From Cytidiella melzeri (Eukaryota > Basidiomycota > Agaricomycetes > Polyporales > Irpicaceae), in assembly GCA_022592445.1 (NCBI GenBank), contig JABYQR010000475.1, forward strand, positions 1 through 29,300: DNA of 29,300 nt. The letters run 5' to 3'. Every line of letters starts with the position of its first letter. Position 1 is the first letter of the stretch. The notes under the pieces were generated by a model. The model saw only the letters and a program-made list of their open reading frames with translations. It was not told where the DNA came from and made no database searches. The position numbers were made by a program, and so were the translations under genes. Positions 21,067-29,300 of the stretch are shown here, in pieces.

Positions 21067-21497
21067 CATTCATGTATTTGTGGGATTCAATCGACGAACC
21101 TGTACGACGCTGGCGAAGGGTACTTACCATAGCTGTTCTGCGGTGAGCCACCGGCTGTTGTGCTCTAGGATTAGCATCGCTTCATGTGGTCGCAGTCAGT
21201 GGCGGATCTGCATGACCATGTTGACTAGAAGCGACAATTGATGATACAACGACGGGACAATGAGTGGCTCATATACGTACCCAGGGACTCACTAATGTCA
21301 CCGCAGGCCTCAATTATATGTTCTTTGCCCATTAGCGAAATGTCCCGAACACACGAATGCTTACCTTTGGAAGGATGACGAGCATGTGAGAGACGGCGAT
21401 TCGTACGTGGACTAAAAGTATGCACGCTAATACAACAGGCTGGCATACCTTGCACGCGTAGTGAACACCTAGCTGATGGCTATCCAGCGTGTACATG
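21067..21497. other. intergenic region between TCP11/SOK1 and hydrophobin stops
   Basis: Convergent 3' regions of two genes, 431 bp. Minus-strand frames here (21225-21455, 21332-21538) overlap the hydrophobin 3' exon in other frames and show no protein features. Nothing further is supported. Confidence 0.5.
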
Positions 21498-22053
21498 CTA
21501 CAATGTGATGACGACACAACCGATTGAGATGGGAACATCCTAATAGGCAGCGACGATAGTCAGAGATATGAAGGTCATGTGAAAACGAAGAAGAGACGAC
21601 GACTCACCACACTGTTGTTCTCGCAACATACCGGCGTCGCAGAGCAAGCATCACCCGAGCCAACTGCAATCACAGGGATAGGGGAGCAGTCCAGGCCCAG
21701 GAGGATATCCACCTCGGTGACGACCAAACCGAGTAGACCGAGGAGAGCTCGACCAAGGATGGAGTCTCCCTATAGAGCAAAGCAATTTGTCAACGAGTGG
21801 GTCATGTTGTGTCTATACAGTATTTATGACGCACTGCAACAGCTTCTTCGCAACACTGAAGAGAGGCGGTGCCGTTGCACTGGCTTGCCGCAGTCACAGT
21901 GGAAGCAGGCGCCGTCACTGTGAGAGTGGTCGTAATGGACGGTGTGGTTGCAGTGGTCGAACTTCCGCGCTTGTCGTGAAGCTCAGCTGGTGTGGCGACC
22001 GCAAGAAGGGAAAGTGTGGAAAAGAGGCAAGCTGCGAGAGTTGGAGTACGCAT
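21498..22053 (-). CDS. class I hydrophobin
   Basis: The model is complement(join(21498..21539,21608..21769,21835..22053)), 140 residues. Residues 1-23 form a signal peptide ([20 protein letters not shown] and onwards), and HDKR at 26-29 could be a Kex2 site. A Thr/Ser-rich spacer covers about 31-56. Eight cysteines lie at 59, 67, 68, 101, 115, 121, 122 and 135, giving C-x7-CC-x32-C-x13-C-x5-CC-x12-C, within the class I pattern. Hydrophobins are secreted, self-assemble at air-water interfaces and coat hyphae and fruit bodies with rodlets. The last exon is only 42 nt and carries the eighth Cys followed by VVITL. A TATAAAA box lies 58 nt upstream of the start. It is at the border of the transposon-rich part of the window. 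Confidence 0.92.
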
Positions 22054-22110
22054 GGCAGTGGAGAAGGCTATGGGACTTCCTCTGAACGGGTGACAGTGTT
22101 GGCTGTGAGG

Positions 22111-22117
22111 TTTTATA
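22111..22117 (-). promoter_or_regulatory. TATA box of the hydrophobin gene
   Basis: TATAAAA on the minus strand at 22117-22111, 58 nt before the hydrophobin ATG. The leader would then be about 30 nt, usual for highly expressed fungal secreted-protein genes. Confidence 0.6.
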
Positions 22118-22119
22118 TC

Positions 22120-23775
22120 GTATGATGACACGGTGAGGTCGACGTGAATTGCGAGGGCGGGCCGAGGCATGAATCAATAACTCACCGCAGACAGTGCCAA
22201 GACGCGATGCAGCGTATCATTGGCAGCTTAGATAGAAAACATTGACAACATACGACAGATATGCCACGGGAAACGACTATGAGAAAGATAGTGGCGTGTG
22301 ATTTACGTTAATGCACGTACACACATACCTTGCTTGAAGGTGTCCTGACTATGGATATGACGCCAAACCCAAGACACCTGTCTCCGCCGTCGCGCCGTCC
22401 TGCAATTCAGATGACAACGATATGTCAAGGACGTGATCTGGAGAAACTGCAATAAGCCACCGTGTGCCCACTACGTGAGAAGGTTAAACAGCGCACCCAT
22501 GTTCCCGCGCCGCTGTAACACAATGCTGCTGCAGCTCAGTCAGCTGACGAGCGTTCACATGTCACCTCCCAACAGAACTTGTGAATGCAGGAAACACTGC
22601 ACTGTAGAGGCTGCTTTGGATATGTCGCTTGGGGCCATTTACGGTTGCACTTACCAACGTTCTCCCTATTCCCGCATGGTCTTGATGCAGTAATCAACTT
22701 GACCTGTGATTTTATTCGATGGTAATTTAATGTACTCATGTTCTAACAAGTCCTGCACAGGAGAGTATTTCATGGGTTTTGAAGGATATTCTGAGATTAA
22801 ATATAATGGTATTATTGTAGAGCACTGCTACCTGTGTTGTGTCACAACTAGACTTGTTTTTTGCATTATTATTCTATTTCCCTACTCTATTCTCACTTTT
22901 TGTTTCACCTTTTATTGTTCATTTTACTTCATTTTAAATTTTCAACTCCGCCCCAGGCTAGCAGGCACACTCTTGAACTGTAACCATGTCAGAATTGACA
23001 GTTAGATAGGTAAAATAAATTCTAGAACATTCAATCGTATGGTCCTGAGACATGCTACACAGATCACCCTGATACCAGTGATGTAAGGCACTAAAACATC
23101 AAGGAAGCTATACAGTTTCATCTCACGGTAGTGAGGGAGATACAGAAGTTCTCTAAATTCTAAGTTTTGTCCTTTTTATCTCCCTTTGTGTGACTTATTT
23201 TTCAACCTTTGTTGCCTGTTCCAGATGATTATTATAATCTATCCCTTTGTTACTGTCATCTTGCAATTCTCATTTTTGTCATCAACCCCTTGCCACTTGG
23301 TCCTGCATTGTGCAAGAGTGGTTGTCACACCTTGCCACCAGTAGCTCAGTACTTAATATTCAGTCCCAACTTCAGTCTAATGGACTTTTGCAGTGCTACT
23401 CATGGAATTTGCCCCTATCAGATGTCCTTTTGTCTCCTGTCTCATGGTATGATTGCATCTTTTGTTTCATCACGCAGACACTGCCTCGTTGCCATCTTCC
23501 TTTTAGAATATAACCCTTTCACCCTGGTTCTCTGCTCCTCCATTGTACTCTCGTCATTGCACCTGGAGTGAGTATCCCCCCCATTGCTCTTGCATTATGC
23601 TGTATGCTCATATGCCCTGTTACCTAGTTAACTCATCTCCGTGTGTACTAGGTACATTCTATACCCACAATATGCTCTGTTTATTGCACCTGGATTAACT
23701 TGTCTTCATGTCTACTAAGTCCCCCTGCCCAAGTGACCACCTTCCAACGTAGAACATCTTACATTCTTGCTCCCA
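22120..23775. other. gene-poor stretch turning AT- and T-rich after about 22700
   Basis: No supported gene on either strand. Up to about 22690 the composition matches the gene block and would hold the hydrophobin upstream region. From about 22700 the plus strand becomes T-rich with long pyrimidine runs (for example 22855-22950 and 23165-23200), and the frames present are low-complexity Leu/Ser/Cys-rich translations of these runs. I see no LTR, inverted terminal repeat or transposase motif, although the composition is like old transposon-derived DNA. Confidence 0.5.
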
Positions 23776-24248
23776 ATGCGTCTCTCAGCCCCTTTTGTGT
23801 TGTCTGCCACCATTGTCTTTGGTGTGCTCCACGTGGCAACTGTATCTGCCATCCCACATGGCAATCAAGTATCTGTCCATCTATCCAGCCCTCAGAGCTT
23901 TGAAATACCAAGTGCAGATCAGCACACTGCAGCTCTCATGGGCCATTACCATATCCTCACTACAAGAAGCTCGAGTGCTGACTTGCAGTGAGTACTTGCA
24001 CTTTATATGATTCCATATCAAAAAATGTCTGACAATCTTGTTTTAGTTTTTCTGTACAACCAGATGTTGCTGACCACACATTTGACCAGCCACCGCCTGC
24101 CACACAGAGCCTCGATGTGCAAGAGGTGTTTGCTCAGCAGTTGACAGCAAAACTTGAAGTACTGGCAGAGCAACAAAGTGAACAAGAGGCAGGCTGCTTA
24201 CATGGACTGATCTCAGCAGTGGGAAAAATATGTCGTGGCAGTGGGTAA
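23776..24248 (+). CDS. candidate small secreted protein
   Basis: The model is join(23776..23987,24047..24248), 137 residues. The N-terminus is a clear signal peptide (MRLSAPFVLSATIVFGVLHV and onwards), with cleavage likely near VSA/IPHG. The mature part contains QVSVHLSSPQSFEIPSADQH, HILTTRSSSADLHFSVQPD, a proline turn (DQPPPATQS), a Gln/Glu-rich helix (LDVQEVFAQQLTAKLEVLAE) and two cysteines near the end. The 59-nt intron has GTGAGT, a TCTGAC branch-like site and TTTTAG. GGGTAAGT at the end is both a stop (TAA) and a good donor. Splicing to TAG at 24290 gives a TGA at once, so both forms end the protein at the same Gly. No family is recognised. Position in a repeat-rich island is typical for lineage-specific secreted proteins; the role is unknown. 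Confidence 0.5.
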
Positions 24249-24777
24249 GTGTAGAACAGCCCCCAGCCTCTTTTGCCGCCATCTTCCTAGGTGAATGAGC
24301 CTTGTACTGTTGAAAAGCACACCTCTGATTTGCATGCTGTGATCTGTCCTGTTCAGTCATATTGCTGTGCCTTATTAGGCAAGCAATCAGAACATGTACA
24401 AGAAGCAGAGACCCAGGTTTGCTCTCTGCAGCTGATGGTGAACAGTGGTGCCACACATGAGTATGCATGTGCATGCACAACCAAGTGGACAGGGAGAAAT
24501 TTCTTGAATTCATCCAGAGCCGGTGTTGTACAGTAGACTAGATTTTCTAACAAGGCATCCAATACCTAACTAGTGTTAGCAAGGCTGGCAAGCGGCAAGT
24601 ACAATTCCTGAAAATTGAATGAAATATCACATTTTGAGCCAGATTTGTAAGTGAACTTGGTGCTGGTAGCAGCCTGAACAAGAAATTTTGTTAGGAATGG
24701 CTTCTTCAATGAGTAATGTATAGCAAGTTAGTAGTTTGTCTTTACTAGAGCACACAATCATTCATGAAAGAAGAAGG
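24249..24777. other. AT-rich region between the secreted-protein gene and the solo LTR
   Basis: No supported gene. A possible 3' untranslated part of the secreted-protein gene occupies the beginning. The minus-strand frame 24043-24513 is the antisense of its second exon and lacks splice or domain support. Confidence 0.4.
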
Positions 24778-24782
24778 ACTGT
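24778..24782. repeat. target-site duplication, left copy (ACTGT)
   Basis: ACTGT directly precedes the LTR start TGTCAAGA. The identical 5 bp occur at 25277-25281 directly after the LTR end. Confidence 0.85.
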
Positions 24783-25276
24783 TGTCAAGAACACAACCAA
24801 ACTCTATGAAGAGCGAGGAAGTGACGACGGGGGAGGAACGACGAGCGAACTTGCGTGGACGATGACAACAGGGGTGATGATGATGAGGAAAGAGAGAGAC
24901 GATAACGAGGGAGCAGCTGACAATGAGCTAAAGACCAGGATGTATTAGTACAGTGATAGACCTAGTACAAGGTGGACGTCACCTAAAGACCAGGAGGTAG
25001 AATCTGAGGTATTTAGGGAGCTACAAGGTGGGTTTATATACATCTCAGACAAGGACCCCTGGTACCGGGTCTGTACTCCTAACACTGCCGTAAGAACATA
25101 TGGTGTGCTATGGTGCAATGTTCTACAATGTTCCACAATGTTCCAGCACATTCTATGATCATGTGACCAGTCTGTCACATGTACTTGATCACATGCAGGA
25201 GCCATGTGCCATCGATAAGATAAGATAAGGAAAAATAAAAGGAAAAGAAAAGTAAAAAGTGTGCCTGTTTGTGACA
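24783..25276 (-). mobile_element. solo LTR of a Ty3/Gypsy-like element, 494 bp
   Basis: On the plus strand it starts TGTCAAGAAC and ends TTTGTGACA, so it has TGTCA...TGACA termini flanked by a perfect 5-bp ACTGT duplication. Orientation is minus by analogy with the LTR at 25394. On the minus strand, GGTACCAGGGGTCC is followed by a TATATAAA box, leaving the longer U3 on the start side, and the same GTACCxGGGGTCC block precedes the TATA of the other LTR. The internal region was lost by LTR-LTR recombination. Three 10-bp units of the GTTCYACAAT type lie at 25120-25149. An exact duplication suggests a fairly recent or well-preserved insertion. Confidence 0.88.
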
Positions 25277-25281
25277 ACTGT
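25277..25281. repeat. target-site duplication, right copy (ACTGT)
   Basis: Exact match to 24778-24782, confirming the boundaries of the solo LTR. Confidence 0.85.
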
Positions 25282-25780
25282 GCTGCATTGTTTGAACTAC
25301 AACAATGGGTGTGAGTACAGAATTAAAACAAGTTTGTGGAGTATGTAACAGTAATGCTACACTCACCAGATAAGTTTGTTAACTTGAGGGGGATGTGGTG
25401 AGATAGAGAGTAAGAGTAGTGGTGAGCGAAGTACTGGTGGGTACTGAGTAGTCCTGGTTCAACAGAGTGGATAAGACTGAGGGGATATGCCCTCAGGAGT
25501 GCCTCTATATATACATGAAGGGGGGGACCCCAGGTACTACCCTAAGACCCCTAATACCTACATGAGTAAGCAAAGTAATCTACCTTACTAAGCATGCCCT
25601 ATGCCCTAGTGGTGCCACTTCAATAATCAACCAATAGCAATTGTCCCCATGACCTGACCCCATGACCCAGCTCCAAGGCTAGACTTGTTCTAGCTTGTTC
25701 TAAGACAAGGCTAGACTGTTCCAGAAGGTTATATGAACTATGACATCATCTAATGGAATGTTCTATACTATGACATCATA

Positions 25781-25820
25781 GTTCCAGCAAGTTCCACAAG
25801 GTTCCAGAGAGTTCTATCAT
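25781..25820. promoter_or_regulatory. 10-bp-periodic TTC array in the LTR, step-type heat-shock-element-like
   Basis: Four consecutive 10-bp units, GTTCCAGCAA, GTTCCACAAG, GTTCCAGAGA and GTTCTATCAT, put TTC every 10 bp. This is the arrangement called a step-type heat-shock element, nTTCn repeated with 5-bp gaps. Nearby are TTCCAGAA (25719-25726) and GAATGTTC (25756-25763), both two-unit inverted elements. Function is inferred. Confidence 0.5.
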
Positions 25821-25911
25821 GTGATACACAGATAAGGAAAGGAGCACATCAGCGCATCAGAGACAGGAGGCGCATCAGCGCATCAATTGATAGGCACTGA
25901 GAATAAGCGCC

Positions 25912-26003
25912 GGAATAGGCGCCTGATAAGCGCCAGATAAGCGCTGGATAAGTGCCTAAATAGACGCCGGATAAGCGCTGGATAAGCGCTTGACAAGCGC
26001 TTA
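25912..26003. repeat. tandem 11-12 bp repeat with GATAAGCGC cores in the LTR U3
   Basis: About eight degenerate copies of ATAAGCGCYGG occur, each with a palindromic GCGC core and most with GATAA. They lie at the upstream end of U3 in element orientation, where LTR enhancers usually are. Confidence 0.75.
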
Positions 26004-26071
26004 AATATTCCCAATAATACCGTTGCCTGGTAAGGCAAGTCTTGTAGAAACATTGAAAATCTGTGACATTA

Positions 26072-26085
26072 CCCCCCCTTCTTGC
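26072..26085 (-). promoter_or_regulatory. polypurine tract of the chromovirus
   Basis: AAGAAGGGGGGG followed by TA on the minus strand, ending 3 nt before the LTR start at 26068. Such tracts prime plus-strand DNA synthesis in LTR retrotransposons and fix the inner LTR boundary and the orientation. Confidence 0.75.
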
Positions 26086-26305
26086 TTTGAACTCCGTGCA
26101 AAGAGTTTTGAACGAACACCAGGGTCATTGAGTCCACTTTTTCACCATTGTCAAGAGGGTGCCTAAGCAATTCTGAGTGACTCTAGCGGCTTCTACCGAC
26201 GCCCCTGACGGGGTTCACACCTCATTGGCTGATGGTAGTCTAGTCCGTACCCTCCTCGGTTGCGTCATTGGATTGTGGATGATCCTTGGTGTGTTGTTCG
26301 TAACT
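26086..26305. other. 3' untranslated part of the chromovirus between pol stop and polypurine tract
   Basis: 220 bp with no coding signal. CGCCCCTGACGGGG at about 26200-26213 forms a small hairpin. The stretch belongs to the element because it lies between its pol stop and its polypurine tract. Confidence 0.6.
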
Positions 26306-29300
26306 TTATACACAGTAAATCGTAGCTGAGCGTATAGCTCGGGGATGATCGTCGTAGAACTTCTTGATTGCTTCTTGAGCGTGCGTGATGTTTTCTACAG
26401 GTTCCCACGTGTCGTCTTTTGGTCCGTAGCCTTTCCAGCGTATGTAATACTGAAGCTTTTTGGCACGACCTGTACGTCTTGACTTGAGAATCTTCTTGAC
26501 TTCGTATTCTTCTTCTCCGTTGATGATATCTGGCGGAGGCATCTCCAGCTTTTGGCCTTCGAATTCAGGTTCGTTGTACGGTACCAACTTGCTTGCATGG
26601 AATACAGGATGTATCCTTGGTGAACGTTCAGGCCATTCCAGTCTGAATGTGACCGGCGAAAGCTTTTCAGCAATCTTGAATGGGCCATAGTACTTGGCTG
26701 ACAGCTTATGTCCAGATTTTTGGTAGTCTCTCAGATCTAGCATGACCTGATCGCCTTCATTGAAGGGAACCTTCTGGACGTGCTTGTCGTAGTACCATTT
26801 CATGCGTTCAGCTGCAAGTTGTAACGCCGCTTTAGCATGCTCTTGAGCTTGCAAGCGGTTCCACATGATGTCATTCATGTCAGACCTTTTCAGGTCTTTA
26901 GTGAGCGTTGGACCAGCTCTAGGGTGTCTGCCGTATTCGAGGTAGAAAGGCGAGTGCTTAGTTCCCTCGTGCGCTGCATTGTTGTATGCGAACTCAGCCG
27001 AGCTGAGCAGTCTAGCCCAGTCGTCATGTAGTTGATCAACGTAACAACGCAGGTACTGTTCGAGCGTTTGATTAACTCGTTCAGTTTGACCATCAGTCTG
27101 CGGATGATATGCAGTAGTCATTGTAGATTCTATCCCTAGCATTTTACACCATTCCTGGAATAAATCTGCTGCGAATTGTGGACCTCGGTCGGAAATAATT
27201 TGCAAAGGTAACCCGTGAAGGGTCCAGACTCTCTCATAGAGTAGAGCTGCAAGGTCTTTTGCCGAGAACTCGTTTACAATAGGGAAGAAGTGCGCCCTTT
27301 TAGTCAGGCGGTCTACAACTACGCAGATAGCATTGAAGCCATCAGACTCCGGTAACTGAGTAATCAAGTCGACAGTCATGATATCCCATGGTTCGGCCGG
27401 AACTGAATTAGGAATGAGTGGTCCATAAGGCTGTTGCGGACGAGTCTTCATCCGCTGACATGTGTCACAGCCTGTCACGTATTTCTTGACATCAGTGGTT
27501 AAACCTGGCCACCAGTAGTTTCTCGAGATCAGTTCGTACGTTTTCCATCTGCCAGGATGTCCGGCAGAAGGTAGATCGTGATGCATCTGGATGATTTGGC
27601 GTCTCAGATCTAATTTCTGATCTTTGGGGATGTAGACTTTTCCACGGTATAGGAGTAATCCGTTCTCAAAATTCCATTCCTCTAGTGATTTCTTGAACTC
27701 CCTAGGACCAGAGTTAAGTAACTGCTGATAGTCCTTGGTAACTTCGTCGTTCATGAGTGCTTCCTTGACCCGTCTTAGGATTTCATCGTCGTTGATAGGC
27801 GAGTCATGAGAGTTTTCAATAGCAGAGATGGCAAAAAACTTGGGTTTAAGGAGAATTTTGTCCTCGTTATCGGAATTTACCCCCTCTTCATGATCTGGCC
27901 TCCTGGACAGAGGATCTGCGGTAAGCACGGTCTTTCCGGGTTTGTGCCGGAGCACGAAATTGAATCGCGTGAGGTACAACGCCCATCGCGCTTGTCTCCG
28001 AGTCAGCTTCTGGGCATTCCTGAAATATGTCAGGTTTTGGTGATCCGACCATATTCCTATGGTAATCGGATGTCCCTCCAGATGTTGACGATACTCTTCC
28101 AGGGCGCGGATAATAGCCAACAACTCTTTATCGTATATCTCATAATTACGTTCATGAACGTTGAGTGATTTAGAGTAAAAGGCTACTGGATGCCACAGCT
28201 TGTCAGCTGGGTCCAGTTGTGATAATACCGCTCCTGTAGCAAAGTCGCTAGCGTCTGTTTCCAGACGGAAAGGGTTTTCGTCATCTGGTATCCTCAGAAT
28301 GGGTGCTGACGTAAAAGCCTGTTTCAGACTTTGGAAGGCCTGTTCCTGAGCATCTTTCCAGATCCAGGGTTGGTCCTTCTTTGTCAGAATAGTGAGCGGT
28401 TTTGCATGTTTAGCAAAGTCCTTAATGAAACGCCGATAGAAATTGGCGAAGCCAAAGAAGGCTTGGACTTGCTTAACCTTTTCAGGTCGCGGCCACTCAG
28501 TAACTCCGGTGAGTTTGGCTGGATCCATCTCAATGTGTCCGTGAGAAATGTTCATGCCTAGGTACTCAATGCGATCTTTTTCAAAAAAGCATTTTTCCGG
28601 TTTGGCAAATAGATCGTTCTCGCGTAGACGCTTGAGCACTTCCTGTGTGATGCGACGGTTTTCCTTTTTGTCTTCAGTGAAGATGAGGATGTCGTCGAGA
28701 TACACCATGACATGTCCTTCTAGGATCAAATTACTCAGAATTTCATTCATCATGGCCTGGAACATCGCAGGTGCGTTGCTGAAACCGAAATACATCACCT
28801 TGGCTTCGAAAAGACCACGGTGTGTGATGAACGCCGTCTTCCATTCGTCACCCTTTCGGATGCGAACGTTATTGTATCCCCATCTAAGATCAATCTTTGA
28901 GAAGACCTTAGCCTTGCTTAACGAATTAATTAAATCGTTGATGCGAGGTATGGGGTACCGGTTTTTTACCGTGATGTCGTTCATTTTCGGTAGTCTTGCA
29001 CAAGGCGTAACGAGCCATCTTTCTTCTTGACGAAGAACACAGGTGCTGCAATCGGACTTTTCGATTTGCGGATGTAACCTTTTCGGAGTTCCTCTTCAAT
29101 CCATTGATCTAGAGAATTTTTTCCATTGGAGACAGCGGGTATAGTTTAGCCGCTTTGGGAAGGGAGGCACCTTCCTCAAATTCGATCGCGTGATCGTACG
29201 GTTTGCGTAACGGCATGCGCTCTGATTTTTTCTTTGAAAAGACGTCACCAAATTCCCAAAGATATTTGGTACTAATGGCTTCCAATTGACGGATTCTTGT
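26306..29300 (-). pseudogene. Ty3/Gypsy chromovirus pol (RT, RNase H, integrase, chromodomain), frameshifted, partial
   Basis: The longest frame, 28984-26306 (892 residues), has RT from NDITVKNRYPIPRI with the catalytic VYLDDILIF, RNase H (LETDASDFATGAVLSQ), the integrase HHCC finger (MHHDLPSAGHPGRWK ... GCDTCQRMK), the DDE core (TVDLITQLP, ISDRGPQFAADLF, PQTDGQTERVNQTLEQ) and a C-terminal chromodomain (EYEVKKILKSRR ... YYIRWKGYGPKDDTWEPVE). The chromodomain marks the chromovirus branch, which targets insertion to modified histones. The N-terminal RT motif [16 protein letters not shown] lies upstream in another frame, and still earlier residues (29300-29109) lie in a third. Two one-base shifts therefore break it, near 28982-28990 and in an A6 run (29117-29122). 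The ATG at 28984 is a by-product of the break, not a start. Gag, protease and the 5' LTR lie beyond the right edge. Confidence 0.9.

Larger units (their letters stand above)
25394..26068 (-). mobile_element. 3' LTR of the minus-strand chromovirus
   Basis: On the minus strand it begins TGTCACAGATTTTC immediately after a polypurine tract (AAGAAGGGGGGGTAA) and ends CTCACCACA, giving TGT...ACA ends, 675 bp. A TATATATA box lies at about 25507-25514, preceded (minus strand) by GTACCTGGGGTCC. This leaves a long U3 rich in repeats and about 110 bp of R-U5. The U3 holds GTTCC arrays at 25781-25820 and GCGC-cored repeats at 25912-26003. The partner 5' LTR lies beyond the right edge. The outer end (25394) is less certain than the inner one, because no target duplication can be checked. 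Confidence 0.7.

Noticed and set aside
22433..22693. Plus-strand frame of 86 residues upstream of the T-rich region
   Set aside because: No domain, no splice-supported extension, Cys/Arg-rich chance composition.
24043..24513. Minus-strand frame of 156 residues
   Set aside because: Antisense to the second exon of the secreted-protein gene; no motif or promoter.
25394..26068. Reading this LTR as belonging to a plus-strand element because GAGGGGGA precedes it
   Set aside because: The minus-strand polypurine tract next to 26068, the TATA position and the minus-strand pol all agree with minus orientation; no plus-strand pol lies upstream.
26306..28984. Treating the 892-residue pol as a complete gene starting at 28984
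   Set aside because: The RT N-terminal motif continues upstream in another frame; the ATG arises from a one-base shift.
1..29300. tRNA, rRNA or CRISPR arrays
   Set aside because: No cloverleaf with conserved TTC loop, no rRNA core sequence and no regularly spaced identical repeats were seen by eye; the short LTR repeats have no spacers.

Overview
The window is nuclear DNA from a filamentous basidiomycete, most likely an Agaricomycete. The evidence is many 46-65 nt GT-AG introns, very compact gene spacing with alternating head-to-head and tail-to-tail pairs, a class I hydrophobin, a DUF6533 membrane protein, a basidiomycete-type gag, and a chromodomain-bearing Ty3/Gypsy element. Order or genus cannot be fixed from the sequence alone.

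Layout. 1-1030 holds the broken end of a minus-strand retrotransposon gag running off the left edge. 1577-21066 is a dense gene block: a small unrecognised protein (-), RRP17/NOL12 rRNA-processing protein (+), an RKM5/METTL21-type methyltransferase (-), the ER-Golgi SNARE BOS1 (+), an 18-exon P5B ATPase of the YPK9/ATP13A2 type (-), the cohesion/clamp-loader subunit DCC1 (+), a nuclear-looking DUF262 protein (-), a NIPA-type magnesium transporter (+), a DUF6533 membrane protein (+) and an intronless TCP11/SOK1 protein (+). A hydrophobin (-) follows at 21498-22053. From about 22700 the DNA turns AT-rich and gene-poor and holds one candidate small secreted protein (+). A 494-bp solo LTR with a perfect 5-bp target duplication lies at 24783-25276. 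Next comes the 3' LTR, polypurine tract and frameshifted pol-chromodomain region of a minus-strand chromovirus that runs off the right edge.

The host genes do not form a pathway. They are a mix of housekeeping functions: ribosome biogenesis, protein methylation, vesicle fusion, vacuolar cation/polyamine transport, replication/cohesion and Mg transport. Pairs share short intergenic promoters. Several gene models close exactly, with every exon phase matched, domain continuity kept and a total length divisible by three, so exon coordinates are given in the entries.

The most unusual signals are: three 2-nt exons, each between two normal-sized introns, in the DUF6533 gene; a 7-nt exon in the DUF262 gene; a GC-AG intron in the NIPA gene; a pair of ACGCGT boxes in front of DCC1; and 10-bp-periodic TTC arrays resembling step-type heat-shock elements in two different LTR families. 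A eukaryotic DUF262 protein keeping the DGKQR motif of prokaryotic defence NTPases is the best candidate for an undescribed function.
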